From Callaeas wilsoni (lineage: Eukaryota > Chordata > Aves > Passeriformes > Callaeidae): a stretch of DNA of 64,000 nucleotides. Below the pieces are notes generated by a model. It saw only the letters and a program-made list of their open reading frames with translations, did no database searches and was not told where the DNA came from. The DNA is taken from contig VWPU01006282.1 in the NCBI GenBank assembly GCA_013398955.1, forward strand, positions 1 to 64,000, in the 5' to 3' direction. Below, one piece after another: positions 25,588 through 37,900 of the stretch (position 1 is its first letter; each line of letters starts with the position of its first letter). The position numbers and the translations under genes are program-made.

Positions 25588-26229
25588 ATGCTACGGAAGA
25601 GCAGAGGAAACGCTTTGTAGTAGGACTGGCTTCCACCACACAAAGGAGCACAGGAGTCTAAGGAGACAGTACTAGCTCTTGTTGCTGAATGTACTTCCCT
25701 TCCTGACTGGGACATGGGTTTCATATCACCTCCCCATCCAAACCTGTGCTTGCACACAACAGAATGCAGGAGAACTTAGATGTGCCAAAATCCCACTCTG
25801 GCCCTCCAGTCCTTTTCTAAAAGGCAGCCACAAAACTTTCACCTCCTTGAAAAACGCCTTATCGAACCCAACAAGGCCCTCAGATTATTTTTCATTAGGC
25901 TGCTGATAGGCATTAGAGAACCTCACTGTGTGGTGAAATTCAAAGCACATCACCCAAGCAAGGCTGGAGAAGAACAACCAAGGTTTTCTATTTTCATATT
26001 AGGCTCAGCTCCAGCCATTGGAAGTCTGATGATGAAACTTGCTGTGCAACTAACTTCCTTCTTTAGGGATTTTTATTACCATGTCACTCAGAAGCTGAAC
26101 AGCACATCCACTTCTAGTCATACATCATCTTCCCTGTAAAAAGAGAGACTCACAAGATTTTTAACTCAAGCATTGCATTTACAGCAACACAGTTAAGCAT
26201 TGATGGGCAGCATCCATAGTGCTCAAGCA

Positions 26230-26492
26230 CACAACTGAAAGCAACGGGAACAAAATGACACACAAGAGGTTCCCTTTGAACATCAGGAAATGCTCTTTCA
26301 CTGTGACCCTGATTGGGCACTGGCACAAGTTACCCAGAGATGCTGTGGAGTCTCACTCCTCAGAGATACTCAAAAGCCATCTGGACACGGTCCTGGGCAA
26401 ACAGCTCTAGGTCATCCAGCTCGAGCAGCGGGGCTGGATCAGATGACCTCCAGAGATTCCTTCTCACCTCAAGCCCCCTGTGATTCTGTGAA
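26230..26492 (+). repeat. CR1 LINE 3' fragment (sense)
   Basis: A typical CR1 3' end: 'gaacatcaggaaatgctctt', 'gggcactggcacaagttacc', 'tcaaaagccatctggacacg', and a terminal 'ccccctgtgattctgtga'. Frames through it are remnants, not genes. Confidence 0.92.
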
Positions 26493-29400
26493 TGAAGTTT
26501 AAAACATCCAACATTAAGCTGCTGGAATTCATATCCAGCTTCCTCGGAGGCCTCCTCTTCATTCGTGCAGTCACATCACCTCACAGCCAGGGCAGGCTCA
26601 GGGGACTTGTGAGGACACTTACAGGCGGGAGCTCAGCCAAGGCGCAGTAAGTTCCTCAGCTGTCAGACCTTGTCGCTCCAGTGCTTTTAGCTTCATGGCA
26701 GTTTTACATTTCAGAGCACTTTGTTCCAAGTTTGTCAAGGACCCTGAGACTCTGAACTTCCAGCAGTCAGCACAGTTGCACATGCACTGAGATTTTGCTG
26801 TACATCCACTTTTACCACACTAACACTCGATTACTGAGAGAAGGATCGATCTCTCTCTCTCTCTATATATATATAACTCAAACTTCTTCATCTCCTCTTT
26901 GTCCTCACATAGCTAAATTTTAATTAGAACAAACTCTTATGATTGCCCCATTTGTCCACTGGAGGTCAGTCTCTTGCTACAAAAAGACTGTCCCATCTTA
27001 CCTGGTGGGCCTGCAGGGGACAGAACTCTTACAGCACCTCATTTTCCTGTAACAGGATTTTAAGGCTTTGGGTACAAGATGAGGACAGAAGCCTAGTGCA
27101 ATCCATAATGGAAGGCTGCTCTTGGCATGTCCCTTCCCAATCAAAGTGACACAAAGAATTGCAGGAAGCTCAAATGTTTTCCCAGCTACTGGGTAGGCTT
27201 GATCCAAAAGCTGCAAGTGCCCTCCTGCAGCTCTCCGGCCACCACTGCAGCGTTGCAGGAGCCAAGTGCCAGACTCTTCTCTTGGGTAAAAAAAGCAGCT
27301 TGTTGGGCAGGGAATTTGTAACTGATGAATGAGCATTTTGAAACATTTTCACACTTTCTGCATTATCTGGCTTTGTATTTAAATCAAACATTAAAGTGTA
27401 ATCACCAGCCAATAGATTTTTACTATCTAGTTAATCCTACTTGGCTCGTGTGCCAGGATGAGCTCCAGAGAAGGCGGCTGTTGCGGCTGCTGCTCAGGCT
27501 GCGTAGGAGAGGTGCTGCACCACGCTGCTTTCAGCAACACCCGCTCATTAGCAAGGCTTCCTCAGCTACTGCCAACACTTTGCCAGACATTCAGCACAAA
27601 GATACGGGTGTTTGCCTCTCCCAGGCTGAGCCCCAGATGATGCTGAAGGATGCCAACAGCAGCAACCAGGAGCGAGCGAGTGTGGCAAGGAAGGGTGAAC
27701 AGCGACGGGAACGGGGCTGTTTGGCAGTCACACACAGAGCACAGGCACTGGAGTCCATACCAGTACTTCAGCGTGGATCAGAACCACTTTGGGAGCAAAT
27801 CTGCTCACTCCATCTCGCCGTGCTGTAATTACCATCATGGAGCAGCCTGTGAATTCGATTCCTCCCAGATGTAGGTAGGCACAAGACCTGCTCTCTCTAC
27901 AGCACCGGGCATTTAATTTGCATGAGGCAGAACTGAAGCCCAGCACCTGCTGTGCTCTGGTGTACAGACTGGCTCCCGCTGAGCCCCACTTCTGAGTCCC
28001 CCGGACACGATCTCACCAGCCAGCTGACGTCAGGGCTGTCTGGGCTGCAGTTTCAGGCATTAAGACTGATGAGATGAGACAGTTCCCATGCCGTGGATCT
28101 CAAGACCTGGAACTTTCAAGTTCTACTTTATTTTCTTTAACTGCCATGCTAAGAAACGAATGGTGCCTCCTGTATCTTCAGTTCTGTCCTGCCAAAGACC
28201 ACTGATGTTCTCAGAGGGAAATTTTGTTCTTTTCATCCCACTGCCTCTCCATTTCATTCCATATATGCTTCCTGAGGCAACACATTTTTCTGCATCCTTT
28301 CTACAACACTTATACCCCGGTTAGCATTCAAGCAGTTGGGTGAGAATAAATGGTTGCTGCCCAAACGCAGAGAGAAGCAACACCTGCAGCAGGCTGATAA
28401 TTGCAGCAATTGTGCAAAGCTCACATCTGGAAGCCTTAAAACAGAGCAGCATTTCAGAGGTGTGCTTTACCCATACATTCTTTTTATATATCCTACCACC
28501 CTGAGTATTGTATGTTTTGCTTTATGAGCAGAATGCATTACCAGTTCACTAGACTCCTTTAGCAATTCTTGTATTCATGAATTTTTAAAAAAAACCTATT
28601 TACTATTTAAAATGTCAGCTTAAGTCTATTTATCCTAATCAGGTATCGAGGCCAGCAGCGCCGCCAGTGCCATTTGTACCCTCATGTCTCATCTGATCAG
28701 TGAAGGAAATAAAAGCTGAAGCAGGCAGATGGCTGAATCGAAGAGAAAGGTCATTGCATACTGCAGCTGATAAGGTGAAGAGAATAAAATAGGGAAGGTG
28801 ATCTTCAGGGAAAAGGTTAAAATGTAGCCTCACCATTTGGAGGCTTCTGTATGGAGATAAAACAAATACAAAGAGAAGCACCATCAATTTCACTGAAACA
28901 TTTTCTCTTATTCTTTAGAACAGAAAAAAAATCCTGACCTTTCTCTTTTTCCCTCTGTCCTAAAAATCTTTATTTTCCTACCTCCCATTTAAGAGACAGA
29001 AGAATGCCACAGATCTGTGCTGTTATTCTCTCCCTGTAAGAGGGGCATCCATGCTTAAATGCTTCTACTCTGCTAACACAGTAAATAAGCAGCAATGGTA
29101 TAGACAACTCCCACATCTCCCATCTCAAATAATTCTAGCTGTTGGCAGCTGCTTCACCATTTGGTGTATTTTAACTAGGTTTGAAAATCCCTAAAGTAAG
29201 TATTTATTATCTCTTTCAGCAAAATGCGAAGTAAATCTATCAAGCTATACAAATTATTCACATAAATTCTAGAAATATAGCAAAGAATATAGGACAGAAG
29301 AGGCACTGCTGGAGAGGGATGGAGCATCCTTTACTTAAAAACATGTGATAGACTTAAATTCCATTTTCTAGACAGACCATGTCAACTTATAGAATAAAGA

Positions 29401-31799
29401 TGGCTCTTAAAACTTTTTAAAGGCATGGGTTGTCATGATAGTCACTGGAGGTTTTGAAGACAGTACAAGGGATGATCAAAAATGGGGTACTCATTCAGGT
29501 AAGCACTTGTCTGATGGCAGTCAGTTGGATACAAGGCAGCAATCTTGCTTATCTTTCTTAAAATATTGGTGAAATGTCACAGTGGTGCTTTGCATCACTT
29601 ATGGCAAATCAGCGACTGGTACTGGGAGGAGCAGTGAGCCAGCAGGATCCAGGTATTTTAAGGTAAACCCCAAATGCTCCAAGGAACTGCAGACGTTTAT
29701 AACTAATCAAGATCACTGGTGATGGCATCCAGTTTGTGAAGGGTGACAAGCTGTGGGCATGGGCCATTCATCAAGTCACAGAAAGGTAACTGGTAAGGGA
29801 CTAGAAAGTTAAACTCACTACAGAAATCAAACATTAACAGCAGGATGACTCAGGAAACTGACTAAAAAAATTCATCAGCACTGGCAGATACCAAGAGAGA
29901 ACCTGACTTCCAGGAACAGAGGAAAGAGATGCTGGTTCAGTGTAGTTGGCAGGACTTCTGTTCAGAGTTGCTGCCCCAGACAGAGGGGACAGGCTGCCCA
30001 GTATTAAGTGGCATTAGGGCAACTCGGGCAGATTCCCAGGCCTCTCTTCCCTTGTCTACCCTACACACCACTGGCAATGAGTGACTGCTGAACAGAGCAG
30101 CTTCCACGTGGTGCGACAGCACAGAGCAACTGAAATGCCGAGTGACTCAAATGCAACACCCTTATGACAAGCTGCTGAGACATCTCCAAACAGTTGCCCT
30201 CAGCTCTAATCTCCAAATCACTCTGCACGTAACCCCTTGACAAGAGAAAAGCACAGAACTCCACCCTGCTCTGGCTAATCAGATAAGTTGTTCTCTATTT
30301 ATCTGCAGCAGTAAGAATAATCTCCAAGAGACTACTATATTTAGCTAAGAATCTTAGGGGCAACTTGTCCTCTTATGTAGATGAAAAGCCCAGCCCAGCA
30401 CAAACCTGAGGGTGCTTTCCACTTGCAGGAGTGCACATTTATGTCACCCACAGGTAAGAACACATTTCTCCAGAGAAATCTACAGAGACCTGACAGCACA
30501 TGAAAAGACATTCTTTGCCTGTTAGTAGAGAAAGCAAGATATGAAATTCCTTCTGCCTGTTTGGTACCTAAAGGACTTCTTTTTCTCAGTATTCTTGTTC
30601 TTTCTCTTCTTCTTTTTAGTGAAAGACGATGGTCAGTTGGGAAACCACAGTCCTTCTGGAGTAGCCACGCTCCCATTAAAGTCCAAGGAAACTGGGAACC
30701 GTGTTTAGTGACAAGCTCAAGTCTCTCGTGACTGTTTTGTGGCAGACACCAGGGCCTGAGGGATTCTAGCAGGGATCATAATTTATTTTCATTCCCTGTA
30801 TATCACTCTCAGTGTTTTACGTACCTGAATGCAGATCTGCCTCAATATGCTAAAAATCCTTGGACTTTCGTGCGTGGGCATGTGTGCGTTTATACACGTA
30901 TGGACTCACTCTTACCAGGAGTGCTTCAGACTCAGAAGTAAAAATTGACACCCCCACAGGGCAAGCACCTTTCCCCAAAGCAGACTACAGCAGGCTGAAT
31001 TTCTGTTTGATTTTTTAGAAGGAAAAAATGTGTAATGTTACCTTAAAAAAAATTAACTGTAAAAAACCATCTCTGGATAAGCTGTTCTAATATTTGTTTT
31101 ACTTCTTGGCTAGGAATTAATACCTCAGCTCAAAATTCAATTTGTGCAACTTCAGCTTTCAGCCATAAGATTCTAATGAAGTCTTCATTATTATCAGGTT
31201 TACGCTCAATTCAGTTTACAGTGAGATTTTAAACATTTTTAGAAATTACATGTTTGCTGTACCCTTAGGTATGTTGTTTCAAGGGGAAGAGAACACCTCT
31301 TCATTATTAAAACAGTGCCCAGCAGAGGAGAGAGAACATGGCTGAAAACTACATCAAGAACCAATTTCTCAAGGAGACATTTCCCTTCCTCCCAGCTCCA
31401 TCTGCACATTGCAAATGAGCTCGTTCTCAACACCATGCACCCCCTTTTACAATAGAGGTGTTTTTCATCTCCATTCATCTTGGTAAAGAGAAATCTCAAA
31501 TACCCAAAAATCCAATTCAGTTTAATTCCATGAAAATTCTTTAAAATTCAAAGGACAGCCACAAAAGCTGTAGAAGCAGCATGCTGAGTGACCATGAGTC
31601 CTAACTCCAACTGAGCTCCAACAAGCAGTTATAAATGCTTTACTAAGAAAACCTTTGAACCAAAAAATTGCAAGCTTGCATATTCAGTTTCTACATAGAA
31701 TTGGTGTCTGTGCTCTAAATTATTTGAATTAAGTTCGAATGAAAAAGTGGAACATTTGAGAGAAATAAGAACTGAGAGCCAGAGGGACTGGAGTTTTCA
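26493..31799. other. Intergenic, no gene recognised
   Basis: No gene recognised on either strand. The 167-codon plus-strand frame at 27325-27828 has no domain I can identify and overlaps other open frames on both strands. A (CT)n(AT)n microsatellite lies at 26851-26875. Confidence 0.5.
26851..26875. repeat. (CT)n(AT)n microsatellite
   Basis: A compound dinucleotide repeat: about seven CT units directly followed by about six AT units. Confidence 0.9.
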
Positions 31800-31820
31800 G
31801 TTGAACGGAATAAAGATTAA

Positions 31821-31826
31821 TTTATT
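31821..31826 (-). terminator. Candidate distal poly(A) signal of WASF3
   Basis: Minus-strand AATAAA (TTTATT on the plus strand), about 3.0 kb after the WASF3 stop. No clear G/T-rich element follows, so this is tentative. Confidence 0.3.
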
Positions 31827-33363
31827 TTCCCAAGAAACAACCGAGTCTAAGATGCATAAACGAATCTGTTTAATTTACAATTAGGCTACTATATTACACA
31901 ATTGGTTTATATAAGTTCTTCCCAGTAGGATGAAAAGCCTCTCCTGGCTTTAATCTGATTACAATTAAAAGATTAAATTTAAAGTATTTTTCTAGTAGGC
32001 CTACATGGATTTGTTTTTTACAGTATTGTGCTTGGTGTCACTAACCTACAAAGATGACTTCTTATTAAAAAAGTGGGCAAGAAGACTTGCTAATGTTACT
32101 TCTATTTTCTGCCTTGTTCTTTCTGGAAGCAAAGATGGCATTTAATGTGTTCCACTGAAAAAAAATCCCTAAAGCTACCTGTAGGGACATTTCTACCTGC
32201 TTAGACCAGCCAGGAACTTGGAACTTGAATCAAGGCTGCAAAAGAACCAAGTATGGATGTTAGGAGGAAGAGAATCTGATTTCGTAGACTCCATCCTTCA
32301 CCCCAGGAACATCACAGTTCCTTGGGATCACAGACAGCATTTAGAAGCCTTACATTTTCATTTCTGTTACTGGTAAATTAAGATAAAGATTAACAGCAAA
32401 ATCTTACTAATCTAAGGAAAGAAACAGAGGCTCAAAAGTGAGATTTTATTCATATTTGTTACTTATGCACAACCCGAAGTATGATAAAACTGATAAAAAC
32501 AGCCTAGAATAGTTTTTACATCACTAAATTCAATTCACATTTTGTCCATGGAATACCAAAAGGAAAATGTCAACACTGCAGGTTCAGAAAAACAGGTTGG
32601 CTACTATGACTGAAAAATCTACACTATCTTCACTGGTCACAATTGATTGCTTTTTTAATGCTTATTTAAAATAAGCACAAATTATAAAATTTCAGACACA
32701 CCCAACATCTGTGCTCATAAAATATATCTTCTGTCATATCAAATTTCAGTAGATTGGAAAGAATTTTCTGCTGAGACGCTTCATTTCAGCATGTATCAAA
32801 AGAACATCCAGAGTACTCTCACCACCTATACAGAGATGTAACACTGAGGTCCCAGTTGCACCTTCAGCTACCTCTCCAAAAAATCATTTTGCAGGCCACT
32901 CTGCAAGCACACCATGACGGTAAGGACAAGCCATCTCCCCACACGGTGATGAAAGCCACCATCAGGCTACAGCCTAAATTCTGTCCTCTCTGGTGGACAC
33001 ACAGACCTCAGACTCCAGGACACAAAATAAAGCTCTGCATTTAAGGCAAAGACAAAACCAGCTCCAACTGGGATGGAGATTAGCGAGTACCTTCAGCTGC
33101 CTCTGGTTACCAAGAGCTGTGGTTGCTCACCGCTATGCAGAGATTGGTCATACCTGTGTGATAAATTTTAACACCAGCACCGAGGCAGCACATTGCCCCT
33201 CTACCATAAAGGCAGCCACCATGGATTGAAAAATCATATGCAGATTAAACAGCAATGCAGTAGCCAACAGTTTGCATGCAAACATCGTGTTAGACTGTTA
33301 CATTCTCAGGACTAAAACTGTTAATGGTGTAAATACAGGTTAGATACACCTTCAATTTCTTTT

Positions 33364-33369
33364 TTTATT
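33364..33369 (-). terminator. Candidate proximal poly(A) signal of WASF3
   Basis: Minus-strand AATAAA about 1.47 kb after the stop, with moderately G/T-rich sequence 10-30 nt downstream on the minus strand. It would yield a shorter 3'UTR that keeps the miR-200 seed match but drops the miR-31 one. Confidence 0.35.
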
Positions 33370-33614
33370 TTACACACTTCTTTTAAGAACAGATGGGGGG
33401 GCCTCACAGAAAAAAAGGAGCTTTACCAAATGTTAGACCTGGAATTACACAGACTTCTGTTACAAAGATTAAAACTGTAATCTGATAAGGAAAGAATTCT
33501 TCCCCCGCTATGAATAAAATTTAAAAGCCTCATTAGGCAAAGCAGCAGCCTGACTCTCAGTCCAGAAGAGAACAAAACAAAAATACAACTTTAATACTTT
33601 AGTACTGCTGATTT

Positions 33615-33635
33615 AAAAAAAAAAAAAAAAAAAAA
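33615..33635 (+). repeat. A21 homopolymer run
   Basis: Twenty-one consecutive A on the plus strand (T in WASF3 RNA). There is no clear adjacent retroposed sequence. Confidence 0.9.
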
Positions 33636-34839
33636 GGAAAACAGAAACAGTCAAAGCAGACTTTATGGGAGGAATTATTCCTAGGAAAGGACCAAAAAGT
33701 GTGTGTTTATATATATGGCATATAACTCAACAGCCATCAAAACTGCTTTAACTGCCCGTGTTTTATCCATGGGATGTATTGGGAAAGAATTACATTCAAA
33801 GTAAGAGTTCTGAGTAAATGTGCTACATGACTACACATGTACAAAACAACAACAACAGAACTTATTTACACACACTTATACCTACAGGCATAAAGACCAA
33901 GTTTAATACTTGTGAAACGTATCTGATTGCTAGGTCTGGACTGTTCCAATCTTTAGTAATAGCAGTAGCATTTCTGCACTGCAAAAGCCACAGGGTTTCA
34001 ATCAGGTCTATCCTGCATCCAGTTGATCTTATCATAAGACTGAGAAGCTCTACAGGTATTTTCATTTTCATTTGTAACGCGGACATGCATCTGCTACCCA
34101 TCAGAGACCCCCCACACTCTTCCCAACAAGCAGCCAGCAACTTAGAGCTGGTACTGTTACAGACATACCCTATCTGCTCACCAAATGCTCTTTTTGGATC
34201 ATGTGGGTTCATTCCTCGAAGTATACATTTCATCATCTGCTACATTTTTAAGATAAAAAGAAATAGTATAAAATCAATTCTGTATGCAAAAAAACTTAAG
34301 CCCAGAAGTGGTTAAAAATAGACTAAGGTGGGCATAATTAGTACCTAATAAAAAAGCTAAAAGTCACATTTATAGAACTCAACACTTCACTCAGCCATAC
34401 AGTTAACTGTCCTCAAAGACTAACAACCAGACCAATTCACAAGTATCTAAGTTGCTTACATAATTAAAAGAATAAGATGTAAAGTCAAAAAAATATATTT
34501 TATCCCTTCAAGAACAGGAAAGTAAAATAAAATGCTGGTTCTGTAACAGTGCAACAACTGCAGCATATTTTGCACGCAGCACAAGAGTTGCTACATTTAG
34601 TGGCACTTAAGTATTATGCAGTAAATACTGAAAGTAAGACAAGTTTCTGATCTGCATAAGCATAATCACATCATTATTACCAGAGTTGCTAAGCTACAGC
34701 ATTCTGAATAATACCAATTCAATTTTAGCCCTTCCCTCACTAGCCTTAATACATGTCAACGTCCCACTTTACATCTTGCTAAGAAAGCAATCACCGAAGC
34801 CAAGTATTTAATGTAGTTGCCAGTAGGCCTGGACCACGT

Positions 34840-34997
34840 TCAATCTGACCAGTCATTCTCATCAAACTCGGAGTCGTCGTCAGAATCGCTGTACTCCACG
34901 GCAATGCGCCGCGACAGGATGGTGGCCACGTCATTGCCGACGGGCTCGCGCTTCGCCTCCTGCTCGCGCTGCTCCTGCACCTTCTTCAGCTGAATTC
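34840..34997 (-). CDS. WASF3: WASF3 exon 9 (VCA C-terminus and stop)
   Basis: 158 nt ending at the stop TGA (34840-34842), residues 446-497. It encodes the rest of the WH2 region ([20 protein letters not shown]), the central Arp2/3-binding helix and the acidic tail [15 protein letters not shown]. It appears essentially identical to human in this segment as I recall it. Acceptor CTGCAG. Confidence 0.97.
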
Positions 34998-37900
34998 CTG
35001 CAGAGACAATTACTCTCAGACAAAGCTTCCCAGCCAAAAGATTTCATATTTGACACTGTTATTGGTGAGTCTGTTGTAATCTTACAATATACTCAGGGAG
35101 AAGGAGGGGAAAAAAGAAAGCAAGCGTTGAGATAAGAGAGCCTCCCTGAGCAAGGAAAAGGGAAGGACAAAAAAGGCAGATGGGAAATAACTCTCAGAGA
35201 CTGAATACTTCTGGACTTCTAAAACTGTCAACAATACGTTGAAGCTAAATATTCAAGACTTTACAGGTCATTTTAGGTCATTTTGATCTGAAGATGAAAG
35301 TTTTCAGAATTGTATTTGGAAATACCATTAGACCTACAGCTCCATTTTGTAAGCAAGGTCAGGAAGAGCCATTAGTCACTGGTTGAAAAATCAGTGGGCT
35401 GAAGCCTGGTGTTGGGTAACTCAGTTCTTCTGAACAGAAGCAAAAATCCATGCACATCTACTGGCACTTTATGCAATGAACACAAATGCTGTCTTCATTA
35501 GATTATGTCCACACAAACACTAGAAGATGCCTGACAAGGCCGTGCATCCTTAGGCGTTAGAAAATGATCCAAACTCATGGCTGACAAATGTCAGAACAGG
35601 TGTGTAGTACCTGTGGTTAATGAAATCTGCCCAGCTGGGAAAAGGAAGCCATAAACTCATTTCAGTGGAAAACACTGTGCTCTCGTTGAAAAAAGGAATA
35701 CCTAAAACTCAGTGTGCACTTACCCATCCTGATGGCAGCCAGAAGATCGCTCCGTGCATCACTCATCGGTACCTGCTTCGCCTCCGACGCCGGAGGAGCG
35801 TGCATGGGGGAGGAAGAGAGGGATGCACCTGCAGCAGGAGGGCCTGGAGGGGGAGGAGGTGGGCCGGGAGGAGGAGGAGCAGTGACAACAAGCCCACCAG
35901 AAGTAGGAGGATGAGTAGCTGCGTATGTAGAGCCAGTCACCAGTCCGGAATGGGAAGGTGGCACAGGAAGCTGAAGGGGACTAACAAATGCAGTTTGTGC
36001 TGACGGAATCATAGGGGGAGGAGGAGGAGGGGGAGGACCTGTAGGATTGTAATAATCCACCATCTGAGCTGGGAGCATCCTATATAAAACAGAACAAAAA
36101 CATTTAATGCATTCAAAGCTAGGACTTACACTGCCCCTTAAACTGCATCCATTCAACCTCAGGTAAAGCTAAAAAGCAATTTAAACTGGTGACTTAAATA
36201 TGCAAGTGATTATACATGTAAGAATTGTCAAATATTGCTGATATGCTGAGATTTAAGACAAATGTTGAAGTTAAAGGCAATGTCCTTTTAGCACTCTACA
36301 AAGTGAGCTTTTTATCTTAATTCTCCTGCCTAGTTAAGTATAAATCTGCATTTCTTATTAAACATCTACTCTGTGGGATTGTTAAGTACAAAGCCTTTGA
36401 TGAAGAAGGGACCAAGAAAACTGCAGACTACACCTTTCAATTCCATAGAAGGCCAAGAGACAACAGAGGACACAAACATGGAGAACAATGGAAAGTATGA
36501 AAGGAAAGATTCACTCAAATGTAAATGCATCTCATGTGCTTCTTCGGTCAAGTTTATCAGTTTAAACACCATTTAATTACACTGGTACCATTTGATTGAT
36601 TCTTTAAATAGGAGGCACAAGGAAGAGCTAGTTTCTTTGTTAAAATGTCATTAAAAGAAATCCTAAGCAGGAAAAAAGAGAGAATTGTTAGGAGTTTTGA
36701 AGTAGGTGAAGAACTAGAGAGACAGGAGTTGAAGCAAAGTGACTGATGACATTGAGTGACATATGCCAAGGTATGACAACTGCAACACCCCGACAATGGT
36801 CATGGACCTGAGGACTAAGCACAATAATGTCTTTCACACTGGAAACAACAGAGAAAGGGCAGGCTGGAGCAGTCACTGCTAACCGAGTCATCTGCAGCAT
36901 GATAGCCATGAATCAGGCAAATGCTGTCCCAGGATGCATCAAGCAAGGATGACAAACCTTGGCTTGCATAGTCTAGAACAACACAGGCAAGAATGACTAC
37001 AGCTTTCCTGGGGTTACAACTTGAAAGTTAAAGCTATTTACACAAAAGAACAGACACAGACTCATTAGAAAACAGATGTTTTCTTGCTACATGAGAAACA
37101 GTAGTCTGGAGCAAGCCTTCCTTCAGAATGCATTCAGGCAAAGTACCTACACAGGGATTTGATAAATCTCTATCTTGAATTAAAAAGTGGCATTCCTCCT
37201 GGTGCAGTACAGAATTTGTGTCTGAGGAGACTCCTTCCAGTTGTATCACAAGCTCCTCTAAGAAGTCATTTCAGGGATGCAAGAGAGACTGCAACAATCA
37301 ACAGTACTCTTTCTGCATATTTCCTGAAGTTTAAAATATTATCCAAATTATCCTGTAACTACTTTCCACTTTAAAGGAAAATTATCCCCTCTTCAATATT
37401 GTATTAGGCACCTTTAATATTTTACAACCATACTGACTTCGTCATATTCAATACACACTTGGTCATTTCTGCTTTCACTATTTCTTCACTTAAATTCAGT
37501 TCATGCATAGAAATGATACCAATTTTCTTCTGTCCTCCCTAAGGAGGTAATTAATGTATTTAGGGTCTTTTTGTTTGATGTATTACATGTTATGATGCGT
37601 ATGAAAAACGTGCATTCCTCTGGTTTTGCCATGAACCCACTAGAATAAATCAGGAGATTTACCCATATTCTGCTGGTACCACAGGTACTGAACTGTGCTG
37701 GCCATCTGAAGGCTGGGGTGGAGGTGGAGGTGGCTGCTGAGGTCTGTTTAAAGTGGCGTGTCGTGCCGTGCTGGAGGGTGGTCTGTATTCGTGCTCATGG
37801 CTTTGGGATGCTGCCATGTACTGTGGACCATCTCCTGCTCCATACGAAGGCATTGCTATCTGCTGATGGAGGGAATGATTCGGAGTAGCAGGATAAGAAT

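Larger units (their letters stand above)
31800..34839 (-). other. WASF3: Probable WASF3 3'UTR
   Basis: AT-rich sequence directly downstream (minus strand) of the WASF3 stop codon. The far end is uncertain. Minus-strand AATAAA hexamers occur at 33364-33369, 32445-32450 and 31821-31826, giving 3'UTRs of about 1.5, 2.4 or 3.0 kb; the longest is near the length I recall for mammalian WASF3. An A21 run (plus strand) lies at 33615-33635. A miR-200b/c-type seed match lies at 34624-34630, about 210 nt after the stop. Open frames on both strands at 33818-34315 are probably accidental. Confidence 0.45.

Noticed and set aside
27325..27828. 167-codon plus-strand frame, the longest unexplained one
   Set aside because: Arg/Leu/Ser-rich, no domain, other frames open over the same stretch, and no promoter or splice evidence. 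A search against bird proteomes would settle it.
35714..36003. Gly/Arg-rich plus-strand frames
   Set aside because: These are the reverse complement of proline codons in WASF3 exon 8.
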